Positions 9,758-18,089 of a stretch of DNA of 64,000 bases are shown here, piece after piece. The notes under the pieces are model-generated. The model did not search any database. It had not been told where the DNA came from and saw only the letters and a program-made list of their open reading frames with translations. The translations under genes and the position numbers were made by a program. The stretch is from positions 1 through 64,000 of the forward strand of contig NZ_LRML01000019.1 of assembly GCF_001647285.1 (NCBI RefSeq). The letters are read 5' to 3'. This DNA comes from Rufibacter roseus (GTDB lineage: Bacteria > Bacteroidota > Bacteroidia > Cytophagales > Hymenobacteraceae). Position 1 is the first letter of the stretch. Every line of letters starts with the position of its first letter.

Positions 9758-10843
9758 ATGGAAAATACTGATATCATTTTATCTGAGAACAAAGAGCTGG
9801 TTCAGCAGAAAGCCCTGGAGATGTCTAAAACCATTGACCCTGCCAAGCCTGAAAGCCTAAGTAATTTTGGGGTGGAGACGCAGCGGAAACTGGGTTACTA
9901 TTCAAACGAGCTCCTGACAAAAGTAAAAGCCAAAGATTCTGGTGATGCCGGAGAGGCCATCAATGAACTGCTTGCCCAGATAAATCAGATAAAGGTAGAC
10001 GAAACCGAGAAGCCTGGTTTTTTCTCAAGGTTGCCCTTTGTAAAGAAGATTTCTGACAAGTCTAAGCGCTTAGCCAGCCAATATAACTCTGTCTCAGAGA
10101 ACGTAGACGATGTGGTGGTGAAACTGGAGAAAACCCGCCAGAGCGTCATGAAAGACAGCACCGGGTTGGAGGTAATGTTCAAGCAGGTGGTGGAGTACAT
10201 TCATGAGGTACGCTCCCTCATTGCCGCCGGCAAAATGAAGATTGAGGAAATAGAGACGCAGGAAATACCAAAGCTGCAGGCTGAGGTAGCCACCAGCGGC
10301 GAAGATGAGCTGGTGGTGCAGCGTTTGGCGGACATGGTGGCGTTTAAAGAACGGCTGGAGAAGAAGGTGCATGATTTTACTTTGTCGCATACTATTGCCA
10401 CCCAAAGCATGCCGCAAATCCGGATGATCCAGACTACCAATGATGTGCTGGCGCAGAAAATACAGAACTCTATCACTACCGTTATTCCTGTTTGGCGGCA
10501 GCAGGTAGCCATAGCCCTGGGGCTGGAAAAGCAGCGAAAAGCTCTTGAGATTCAGAAGAAAGTAACCGATACTACAAATGAAATGCTCCTGAAGAACTCG
10601 CAGCTCCTGAAAACTAATGTAGTGACCGCTGCGCAGGAAAATGAGCGGGGCATTGTAGACGTGGAGACCCTTAAGAAAGTAAACAAAGACATGGTAGAAA
10701 CCCTTGATGCCGTGCTGAAGATTTCTGAAGAAGGAAGCCGGAAACGGGCCGAGGCCGTAAAAGAGCTGGCTCAGGTACAGGAAGAACTGAACAGCAAGAT
10801 TATTGGTGCCTTAAATAAATCTAAACAACTGGAAGTTGAATAA
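9758..10843 (+). CDS. telA: Toxic-anion-resistance family protein TelA
   Basis: A 361-residue cytoplasmic, highly helical protein of the TelA/YceG-like family. Recognisable segments include PGFFSRLPFVKKISDKSKR, a long coiled coil, QSMPQIRMIQTTN and IPVWRQQVAIALGLEKQ. TelA-family proteins were first linked to tellurite resistance and are often encoded with Ter-type stress proteins. The biochemical activity is not established. The ATG at 9758 follows a short AT-rich leader. The stop overlaps the next start by one base (TAATG), so this is the first gene of a three-gene operon. Confidence 0.85.
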   Translation: MENTDIILSENKELVQQKALEMSKTIDPAKPESLSNFGVETQRKLGYYSNELLTKVKAKDSGDAGEAINELLAQINQIKVDETEKPGFFSRLPFVKKISDKSKRLASQYNSVSENVDDVVVKLEKTRQSVMKDSTGLEVMFKQVVEYIHEVRSLIAAGKMKIEEIETQEIPKLQAEVATSGEDELVVQRLADMVAFKERLEKKVHDFTLSHTIATQSMPQIRMIQTTNDVLAQKIQNSITTVIPVWRQQVAIALGLEKQRKALEIQKKVTDTTNEMLLKNSQLLKTNVVTAAQENERGIVDVETLKKVNKDMVETLDAVLKISEEGSRKRAEAVKELAQVQEELNSKIIGALNKSKQLEVE

Positions 10844-11019
10844 TGGCCGCAGACCCAGAAACAGATAAAACAAAGCCGCGCGTTCTGACCCAAGAACAGG
10901 ATGCGCTGCTGGATCTGTACCTGCAAAATCTGGATAACTTCTTTGAGAACCAGAAAACAAACGAGAAACTACAGGTGGAGATTGAAACGCTGCACCTCAA
11001 GAAAATACTGACGGAATGA
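10843..11019 (+). CDS. 58-residue hypothetical protein in telA operon
   Basis: A short ORF beginning at the ATG overlapping the telA stop and ending TGA at 11017-11019. The protein starts MAADPETDKTKPRVLTQEQD and is acidic and helical, with no signal or membrane segment. Its reality rests on translational coupling at both ends: one-base overlap with telA upstream and an ATGA overlap with the next gene downstream. Its charge and helical character suggest a small partner or adaptor of TelA. That role is inference only. Confidence 0.75.
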   Translation: MAADPETDKTKPRVLTQEQDALLDLYLQNLDNFFENQKTNEKLQVEIETLHLKKILTE

Positions 11020-11819
11020 AGCAATTCCTGCGTTCGCTGTTTGGCTTAAAGGAAGTAACAATTAAACGTACGGGAGCAGGGACAGGGCCAGCAGTTGGAG
11101 AGCTGGAGGTGGCGTACATCAAAAGCTCTAACAAACGGCTTGCTGTGCTGCAAACTCTTTCTGAAAAGTACCAGAATACTGCACACGCCTCAAAAATGCA
11201 GGCGGTGTACGAAAAAACAAAAAATATTCATTCATACCTGGTTGGGCGCAGGTTGGCGCATGAACTGGAATTGTTTCACTTGCAGAACACAGATCATTTC
11301 ATCAAAACCTTTACCGTTATACTGGAAGTACACCAGAAACACCAGCATTTAGCTTCTCCACCACCTTTGCCGGAACTGGAGGCAAAGCCCCGGGTAAAAC
11401 GGGTAGAAAAAAGTCTGCAGCTGCCGGAAATGATCAAACCGATCAGCACTCAAGGCCAGTCGGCGCACCCGTTAGGTGCACGCACGCCTGTGCCACGGCT
11501 GCAAGTACCTGATATTTCCCTCAACACATTTGAGCGCATTTCATACCTACACGAAAATGCCGTGGGCAAGCTGGTGGTGCATCAGGTGGGCTTTACCTCT
11601 TCGCCAGAAGAAAAAAACACATTTCTGGCTCACATTACCTCAAGGTTAGGGCTGGAAGAAATCTCATACGTGGGCAACGCCCATGTCACCATACCTAACC
11701 AAAACGGCGTAACTCCTACCGGCATTGTTCCTATTATCCATTGGGAGGGCTTTCTCTATGCCATAAATCTTAATGATTACCGCCTGTTTCCCGTCCGGAT
11801 TTATAGGAAGGGAATGTAG
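11016..11819 (+). CDS. Hypothetical protein, third gene of telA operon
   Basis: A 267-residue protein that I cannot assign. The N-terminal ~115 residues are helical and basic. A Pro-rich linker (about 116-165) leads to a C-terminal alpha/beta segment (FERISYLHENAVGKLVVHQV ... NAHVTIPNQNGVTPTGIVPI). There is no signal peptide. The start overlaps the upstream stop by four bases, so expression is tied to telA. The architecture of helical head, linker and compact tail would suit a scaffold in a stress complex, but there is no direct evidence. Confidence 0.75.
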   Translation: MKQFLRSLFGLKEVTIKRTGAGTGPAVGELEVAYIKSSNKRLAVLQTLSEKYQNTAHASKMQAVYEKTKNIHSYLVGRRLAHELELFHLQNTDHFIKTFTVILEVHQKHQHLASPPPLPELEAKPRVKRVEKSLQLPEMIKPISTQGQSAHPLGARTPVPRLQVPDISLNTFERISYLHENAVGKLVVHQVGFTSSPEEKNTFLAHITSRLGLEEISYVGNAHVTIPNQNGVTPTGIVPIIHWEGFLYAINLNDYRLFPVRIYRKGM

Positions 11820-11902
11820 AGGTTTAGCGGGGAAGGTGTTTAAAAGTACAATGGGGAGAGAAACTGTAACTTGTTTTAATGTTACTTCTGCAAAAATTAA
11901 TT

Positions 11903-11944
11903 CCTGTTTTAGGCTTAGTTTTCAAGAAACAGCCCTAAAACAGG
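11903..11944. repeat. Intergenic palindrome copy 5
   Basis: CCTGTTTTAGGCTTAGTTTT, loop, GAAACAGCCCTAAAACAGG. It lies tail-to-tail between the convergent telA operon and the CheB/CheR kinase gene, ten bases from the kinase stop codon. Confidence 0.85.
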
Positions 11945-11953
11945 AATAGAAAT

Positions 11954-14900
11954 TTATTGTTGCAGGTAAATTCTGAAGGTAGTGCCTTCGTTCAATTTGC
12001 TCTCCACTTCAATCTTGCCCCCTGCGTTCTGTACAATCTTACGTACCATGTACAAGCCAATGCCAGAGCCGTCTACATGGTCATGGAAGCGCTGGAACAT
12101 GGTAAAGAGCTGTTCCGTCTGCTCTTCTGTCATGCCTAGGCCATTATCTTGCACGGTGAGCAGCACAAACTCTTCCTGCTTTGTAAACTGGAGGCTGATG
12201 TGCGGCTGCCTGTCCGGAGAATGGTACTTAATGGCGTTCGAGAGCAAATTGTAGATGATGCTCCGTAGGTTTTTCTCTGAGAAAGTTAACGTTGAAACGT
12301 GGTCGGTATCAATGTCAATCTGCGCATTGGTTTCTTTTAATATCGGGTCCAGGTCCAGAATAATGTCTTGTACCGCCCGGTTGAGTTGAATGGTGGTGGC
12401 TTCGGTGGTGTGTTCGTTCTGTAACTTCGTGATTTCAGTGAGGTTGCCAATGGTACGCTTGAACCGCTCAATGGCCCCCTGCATCATGGCCATGATCTGC
12501 TGCACATCTACCTGGGCAAATTCTTCATCAGGTAGTTCCTGTTTCAGCTCTCGCAGCAGGGCCTCAATGTTGTGAATGGGGGCTTTTAAATCGTGCGAGG
12601 CGGTGTAAACAAAATTATCAAGGTCGTCAATGACCCGCAGCAGGTGGGCATTGGTTTCTTTAAGCTTAATCTGCGCTTCCTTAAGATCTGACAAGTCAAT
12701 AAAAGACCCCAGCACCCGGTGCGGCATTTGGTACTCATTATGGATAATGTAGGAACGGTTGTAAATAAAAGCGTAGGTGCCGTCGGCGCGGGCAATCTTA
12801 AACTCATCTGCCCACTGGTCCTGACCACTGTTTATTGCCTCGTTAATTCCTTTTACTACGCGGTCACGGTCTTCTAAATGTATTTTACTGAACCAGGCGT
12901 TAATGCCTTTACCCATCAGTTCAGCCTTGTGCCCTAAAATTGACTCCAAAGACTCGCTCCACCAGAGTTCGTTTGTGATGAGGTTCCAGTCCCAGACCAC
13001 ATCATTGGTGGCCATAGACACTAATCTAAATCGCTCCTGGCTCGCACTAAGCTCTTGCGTGCGCTCCATTACCCTTTTCTCGAGCTGACCGTTCAGTTTT
13101 ATCAAGTCTTCCTCGGCACGCTTCAGGTCTTCATACGCCAGCAGAATCTTCTCTTCGCTAGATTTATTTTCGGTGATATCGGCCATGGTAATGGTAAGGC
13201 CATCGCCCATTTTGGCGGCGGCAATCTCATACCAGGTGCGGTGTTGGTTAAACTCAAGGTTCTGCTCCAGGTGCAGAGGTTCACCTGTTTCCACCACCCG
13301 GACCAGCTTTTTAAACAGCCCGCTCTTTTTAAGAAACGGCATGTCTACCTGCGTGCTCTGCCCCAGCAACTGTTCCTGTGTTTTCCCCAACAGCTGCTCT
13401 GCCTGCTTGTTCAGAAGGCTCCAGGTAAAATCAGTAATGACTTTTTCTTCGTTCCGTATAGCCTTGAAAGCCATAATGTTGTTCAGGCTGCTATTTAAAA
13501 CCCCCTGTACTACATTGCTCAGCACCTTTAAGGTGGTTACTTCCACAAAGCTTAACACTACGCCATCTTTGTTGCCATCTTGCTTGAGGTAGGGCAAAAT
13601 ACGCATCAGAAAGAACTTGCCGTCGTGGGTTTCTACCTCTAATTCCACCTCTGCTGAGGTGTTGTTGACCATCTTGATATCTTCTAACCAGCGGGTATAT
13701 TTGAGGTTGTGAGACAGGTGGTGAATAGGCCGGCCTAAATCAATGTCAATGATGTTGATGATGTCTTTTACCGTAGGAGTGAACTTACGGATCACCAGTT
13801 TATGGTCCAGGAAGAGCTGCGCAATGTTGGAGCTCCGGATGTAGTTATCAAGGTCTTCATTAAGCTCCTGCAGTTCCCGTATCTTCAGCTGATGTTCTGA
13901 GTTAACCGTGTGTAGCTCCTCGTTCAAAGACTGCATCTCTTCATTAGAACTCTGCAGCTCCTCGTTAGAAGACATAAGTTCTTCATTGGTGCTCTGCAGC
14001 TCTTCGTTGGCCGTGCTGAGGTCCTGAACCGTCAGGTGCAGGCTTTCCCGTGCATCTTTCAGTTCGGCTTCTAAAGTCGTCAGCTGCTGGAAGAGGTCTG
14101 TGTCTGCTTCGGTCACCACGGCTGCCTCCAAATTCTTGAGCGTAGGGTTGATCTGGTTCAGTTCCTGTAAAATGACCAGCAGTACCTTAGGTAGATCAGG
14201 CTCAATGGTGATAGGTTTCACTGAAAGTTGAATCAGGCTTTCTTTCTCCCCTAACTTCAAGATAGCCTGCCGGCTCACAGGCTCATGAAACTTTAGTACC
14301 TTCCGCACATCTACACTTAAAGTTACCGCAAGGTCTTTGGGTACCATTTTCAGCAGATTTAGCTGCAACCGCTTATCTGGCAGTTTCAGGAAACGGTTAA
14401 AATCACCTACGCCGTGCAGTAACTGAAAATTTTCATCTACATACAGGCCGGTAATCTTGAAGTCCTCGGCAATGGCGTCTAAAAACAGCTCGTTGTAGTT
14501 GTCCTGCTGAGTGGCTTTTGCCGATTGCCTGCCGCTGTTTTGCTGGGTGGGGGAGCTGGCATGGCCGCCAATCTGCTGGTAAAAGCCTTTGGTTTCTTTT
14601 ACCTTCTGAAACAATTTCCATTTGCGGTTCCTTTCAGAGAAAATAGATTTTAATTCACCTATGTTCTCTGAAGGGCCCAACAGTAAATACCCTTTCAGCT
14701 TCAGGGCATACGGGAAAATGCCCAGTACCTTTTTCTGTAGATCGGGATTCAGGTAAATTAGCATGTTTCGGCACGTGATCAGGTCTAACCGGCTGAACGG
14801 CGGGTCTTTCTGCAGGTCATGCTGGGCAAACACCACTTGTTTGCGTATGGTCTCCTTTATGATGTAGCGGTTGTTCTGGAAGTTAAAGTACTTCTGGAGT

Positions 14901-16048
14901 CTTTCTTCTGAAAGTTGCTTGGCAATAGTAGCCGGATAAGAGCCTTTTGAGGCATGGCGTATGGCTTTCTGGTCAATGTCAGTGGCGAATAGCTTGACAT
15001 GTGTTTCCCGCCCCAATTTCTCAAATGCCTCCTGAAACAGAATGGCAAGTGAGTACACCTCTTCCCCGGTGCTGCAGGCAGTTATCCATACTTTTATGAT
15101 TTCCTCGGGCGGGGTTCTGGAGATAATCTCAGGAATAACCTCATTTTCCACTACCTCAAAGGCTTCAGGGTCCCGGAAGAATTGGGTAACCCCAATCAAA
15201 AACTCCTGGCAAAGAATCTTGATCTCGGCAGGTGTGTCGTGCAGGTAATCTAGATAATCTGACAGCGTTTTTACCTTCAGGGCATCCATCCGTTTCTGAA
15301 TGCGGCGGTAAATAGTGCCCCGCTTGTAGTTCTTAAAATTGGTCTGTGAATGGGTGCAGATTAGATCTAATATTTCCTCTAAGACTTCGTCATCAGAATT
15401 GGCTATGTTGCGCTCAATTATGGTCTTTACCAGCGGAATTTGCCGGGTGTATTCAATGATCTCATTAGGCATTCGCTCCGGTGAGAAGATATAGTCAACA
15501 AATCCGGTTTCAATGGCACTTTTAGGCATACCGTCAAACTTAGCAGTGGCGGGGTCTTGCACCATGACCATGCCGCCAGCTTTCTTGATCATTTTTATGC
15601 CCTTGGTGCCGTCAGTTCCTGTGCCTGACAGCACAATGCCAATGGCGTACCTGCCCAAGTCTTTCGCCATAGACTCAAAAAAGACATCAATAGCAAAGTT
15701 GGGCTCTCGGTTACGTACCTGGTCTACCAAATGTAGCCTGCCATTGCTGATGGTAAGCTGCTTGCCGCTGGGCAGCAAGTACACGCAGTTGGGTTGTGTG
15801 ACCATGTTGTCCTCGGCCTCACGCACCTTCATTTGGGTATGTTTAGACAGCAGCCCGGCCATCAGGCTCTTGTGGTCCGGAGACAGGTGCTGGATAATAA
15901 CAAAAGAGAAACTGGAGTTGCTCGGGAAATGATCAAAAAGCTTATGGATGGCTTCTAATCCGCCTGCCGATGCCCCTATGCCAACCAAATAATGATCTGT
16001 TTTAGGAGGAGGGAAAGACTTAGCGTCACGCTGAGTTGTCATATACAA
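11954..16048 (-). CDS. CheB-CheR-PAS hybrid sensor histidine kinase
   Basis: A 1364-residue cytoplasmic fusion. Residues ~18-205 are a CheB methylesterase domain with the triad Ser27 (GASAGG), His54 (IIQHLSPDH) and Asp146 (SGTGTDGTKG). Residues ~215-480 are a CheR methyltransferase with the SAM motif ACSTGEE and ITCRNMLIYL. A long coiled coil of NEEL repeats (~660-740) precedes two or three PAS/PAC domains. The C-terminus is a histidine kinase with ASHDLKAP (phospho-His), NLLSNAIKYH and DNGLGM. No receiver domain is present, so a separate response regulator is needed. No methyl-accepting receptor is nearby, so targets are unknown. A second in-frame ATG lies at 16042. The phytochrome gene upstream is co-oriented. 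Confidence 0.93.
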   Translation of the reverse strand: MYMTTQRDAKSFPPPKTDHYLVGIGASAGGLEAIHKLFDHFPSNSSFSFVIIQHLSPDHKSLMAGLLSKHTQMKVREAEDNMVTQPNCVYLLPSGKQLTISNGRLHLVDQVRNREPNFAIDVFFESMAKDLGRYAIGIVLSGTGTDGTKGIKMIKKAGGMVMVQDPATAKFDGMPKSAIETGFVDYIFSPERMPNEIIEYTRQIPLVKTIIERNIANSDDEVLEEILDLICTHSQTNFKNYKRGTIYRRIQKRMDALKVKTLSDYLDYLHDTPAEIKILCQEFLIGVTQFFRDPEAFEVVENEVIPEIISRTPPEEIIKVWITACSTGEEVYSLAILFQEAFEKLGRETHVKLFATDIDQKAIRHASKGSYPATIAKQLSEERLQKYFNFQNNRYIIKETIRKQVVFAQHDLQKDPPFSRLDLITCRNMLIYLNPDLQKKVLGIFPYALKLKGYLLLGPSENIGELKSIFSERNRKWKLFQKVKETKGFYQQIGGHASSPTQQNSGRQSAKATQQDNYNELFLDAIAEDFKITGLYVDENFQLLHGVGDFNRFLKLPDKRLQLNLLKMVPKDLAVTLSVDVRKVLKFHEPVSRQAILKLGEKESLIQLSVKPITIEPDLPKVLLVILQELNQINPTLKNLEAAVVTEADTDLFQQLTTLEAELKDARESLHLTVQDLSTANEELQSTNEELMSSNEELQSSNEEMQSLNEELHTVNSEHQLKIRELQELNEDLDNYIRSSNIAQLFLDHKLVIRKFTPTVKDIINIIDIDLGRPIHHLSHNLKYTRWLEDIKMVNNTSAEVELEVETHDGKFFLMRILPYLKQDGNKDGVVLSFVEVTTLKVLSNVVQGVLNSSLNNIMAFKAIRNEEKVITDFTWSLLNKQAEQLLGKTQEQLLGQSTQVDMPFLKKSGLFKKLVRVVETGEPLHLEQNLEFNQHRTWYEIAAAKMGDGLTITMADITENKSSEEKILLAYEDLKRAEEDLIKLNGQLEKRVMERTQELSASQERFRLVSMATNDVVWDWNLITNELWWSESLESILGHKAELMGKGINAWFSKIHLEDRDRVVKGINEAINSGQDQWADEFKIARADGTYAFIYNRSYIIHNEYQMPHRVLGSFIDLSDLKEAQIKLKETNAHLLRVIDDLDNFVYTASHDLKAPIHNIEALLRELKQELPDEEFAQVDVQQIMAMMQGAIERFKRTIGNLTEITKLQNEHTTEATTIQLNRAVQDIILDLDPILKETNAQIDIDTDHVSTLTFSEKNLRSIIYNLLSNAIKYHSPDRQPHISLQFTKQEEFVLLTVQDNGLGMTEEQTEQLFTMFQRFHDHVDGSGIGLYMVRKIVQNAGGKIEVESKLNEGTTFRIYLQQ

Positions 16049-16069
16049 TTAATCTGTCGGCAAGACTCT

Positions 16070-16107
16070 AAAAAAATGAGGCTAACTCTCCGGTAGCCTT
16101 ATTTTTT
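16070..16107. terminator. Hairpin terminator between phytochrome and CheB/CheR genes
   Basis: AAAAAATGAGGCTAAC and GTAGCCTTATTTTTT can pair around a short loop, flanked by A and T runs. It lies after the phytochrome stop and only ~25 bases before the CheB/CheR-kinase start, so it may attenuate read-through rather than fully separate the two genes. Confidence 0.65.
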
Positions 16108-16184
16108 CAGGTTTTGCCTTTGCCTTCTACATTAAAGTGGCGCAATGCACCGCCTTTATTACTTCCTTCTGGGCCAAATAGGCT

Positions 16185-17741
16185 TTAGTACCTCTCCCTG
16201 ATAATCTTCTCCAGCACTGCGCTTCTTAGGGCTTCGGCTGCTTCCAACTCTTCAGGTAGCCAGGGAAGAGAGGTGTGCCTTACCGTATTCTGGTATCTGG
16301 TGAAGGAGTTTCTTGGGTGGTAAGATTTGCCGTCTGCTTCCATCTGTATGGCCTGATCAGGATTACCTCCCCAATGAATGGTCTGCAATACCTCCGGCCG
16401 AAAACCTAGAACGTACTCAGCCTGTTCAGGGTTAATACTCATCATGATCAAGCCGCTGGCCACCTCATGGTATTCTTTTGCCCGCACGTATTGTTTAGGC
16501 AACGTGTCAGTGGCGTATACTGCAGTGTTCTGGTTTCGTTTTAGCCAAAACACCAGTTCTTTTATTTCCTGATTAGATGGTACCTGCCCCTCTGTCCAAA
16601 CACCCCCTTCGTACAACACGGCAACACCTGAAAGGTTTAGCAATTCAGAAATTTTAGTGTTGCCATTCAACAAGCCATCGGGAAAATTGGAGGTGGTGTA
16701 TAACTGTTCCAACAACTGTGCGTGAATGCCCCTGAGTTGGGCTCTGAGTTCAATGGATTTCTCCCGTTCTTTGGCCGCCAATTGCGTAGACACAATGTCA
16801 GAAAGCAACTCTAAAGCAGACCTGAGCTCATAACTTGGATGTATGGCAGATCGGTGGTGGCAGGAGATAAGGCCCCATAGTTTATCATCAATAATCAAGG
16901 GCAGAGACATGGAAGCCATAATACCCATGTTGGCCATGTATTCTAAATGCACACCCGCCACGCTACGCAGGTTACACTCTGAAAGATCAGTGAACCGCTG
17001 GGTAATAGGGTTGATGACTGGTATTAAACGCGCTGGTTTATATTCTCTGGTAGGTATGAGGCGGTAGGGGTTGCGAAGGTACAGGTCCCGGGTTTGCTTG
17101 GGTACGTCTGAAGCCGGAAAGCGAAGCCCCATGTAATCTTCCATGTCTTCTTCTTTGGCCTGCCCAATCACCATTCCGTTCCACTGCGGGTCGAACTGGT
17201 ACGCCAGAATTCTGTCAAAGCCCGTGAGCTTTTTCATTTCCTCTACGGTTATCTGAGCTATTTCCTCAATAGAGTTGGCTTGTTTTAGTAGGGAAGTGAT
17301 GTATTTGGTTTGCTGGTACAGCTGTATAAACGTACCAGTCTCTGTGGGGAGTTTAGCTTTTTCAATTTCAATAAGTACGTACTCCTCGGTGGGGTGCACC
17401 AGTGCCGTAAATGCCACCTCTTGGCCCTGAACCTGAAACGTAAGGGTAAAGGGGATTTTTTCCTGTGAATTTTTGCCCTCTATCTTGCTCTTTAAATCTT
17501 CTGCCTGTTCATTAGGCAAGAAGCTAGCGATAGGCCGACCCTGAATATCCTCTATAGGTAAATTCAGGAATTCACTGGCATTTTCACTGACCTGCCTGAT
17601 TTTAAGGTTCTGCTTGTCTAGAGTAAGAAGAAAGCCATGGCGTTGAATCAAGTTTACCAAATGCAAAGGAATGCTACCGCAGAACTCTGAATCATAATTT
17701 TTCTCGAGAGTAAACCCGATAGGGGCTTGTTCTTTTTGCAT
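16185..17741 (-). CDS. Phytochrome photosensory module (PAS-GAF-PHY) without kinase
   Basis: A 518-residue protein matching the bacteriophytochrome sensory core and ending right after the PHY domain. Visible landmarks are Cys21 (SEFCGSIPLH), in the position where bacteriophytochromes attach biliverdin; the conserved IQRHG; the GAF motif FPASDVP (Asp212, DIP-like with Val); His265 in VHLEYMANMG; and the PHY-tongue PRxSF (HPRNSF). No histidine kinase, GGDEF or other output follows, whereas typical bacteriophytochromes carry one. The next gene in the same direction encodes a large PAS histidine kinase that could serve as partner (inference). No heme oxygenase for biliverdin synthesis is in the window. 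Confidence 0.92.
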   Translation of the reverse strand: MQKEQAPIGFTLEKNYDSEFCGSIPLHLVNLIQRHGFLLTLDKQNLKIRQVSENASEFLNLPIEDIQGRPIASFLPNEQAEDLKSKIEGKNSQEKIPFTLTFQVQGQEVAFTALVHPTEEYVLIEIEKAKLPTETGTFIQLYQQTKYITSLLKQANSIEEIAQITVEEMKKLTGFDRILAYQFDPQWNGMVIGQAKEEDMEDYMGLRFPASDVPKQTRDLYLRNPYRLIPTREYKPARLIPVINPITQRFTDLSECNLRSVAGVHLEYMANMGIMASMSLPLIIDDKLWGLISCHHRSAIHPSYELRSALELLSDIVSTQLAAKEREKSIELRAQLRGIHAQLLEQLYTTSNFPDGLLNGNTKISELLNLSGVAVLYEGGVWTEGQVPSNQEIKELVFWLKRNQNTAVYATDTLPKQYVRAKEYHEVASGLIMMSINPEQAEYVLGFRPEVLQTIHWGGNPDQAIQMEADGKSYHPRNSFTRYQNTVRHTSLPWLPEELEAAEALRSAVLEKIIRERY

Positions 17742-18049
17742 AGTAGGTAGGGGTTATATACACGCAGAATAGAAACTTCGGGAGGTAAATTATGACAACT
17801 TCTCCATATTGCCAAAAGTGAAAAACCTATTGATTATCAGAAACTTTTTAAAGTGATCAACCATGAAATCAAAGTATTTATAAATGGTTGAAGAAGACTC
17901 TACTACGGGTTCAAACCAAGAGATAGTAGCTTAAGGTAGCCTCGCCAGAATTTAGTGTAGTATATCAGCAGTGAAGGGGTCTGATTATTCCGATATTTTC
18001 GTGTTCCCTATAAAATAAAACCCCTCACCTGCCAAAGGAGAACGAAGGG
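17742..18049. other. Intergenic region upstream of phytochrome gene
   Basis: About 310 bp without a plausible gene. AAAACCC (18017-18023) and GGGTTTT (18047-18053) could form a weak hairpin next to palindrome copy 6. The phytochrome promoter should be in this stretch, but no clean TAnnTTTG box stands out. Confidence 0.4.
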
Positions 18050-18086
18050 TTTTCAGGCTGTTTTTTGAAAATCAGCCTGAAAACAG
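18049..18086. repeat. Intergenic palindrome copy 6
   Basis: GTTTTCAGGCTGTTTT, loop, AAAATCAGCCTGAAAAC: close to perfect pairing. It sits four bases beyond the hrpB stop codon. Confidence 0.85.
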
Positions 18087-18089
18087 AAG

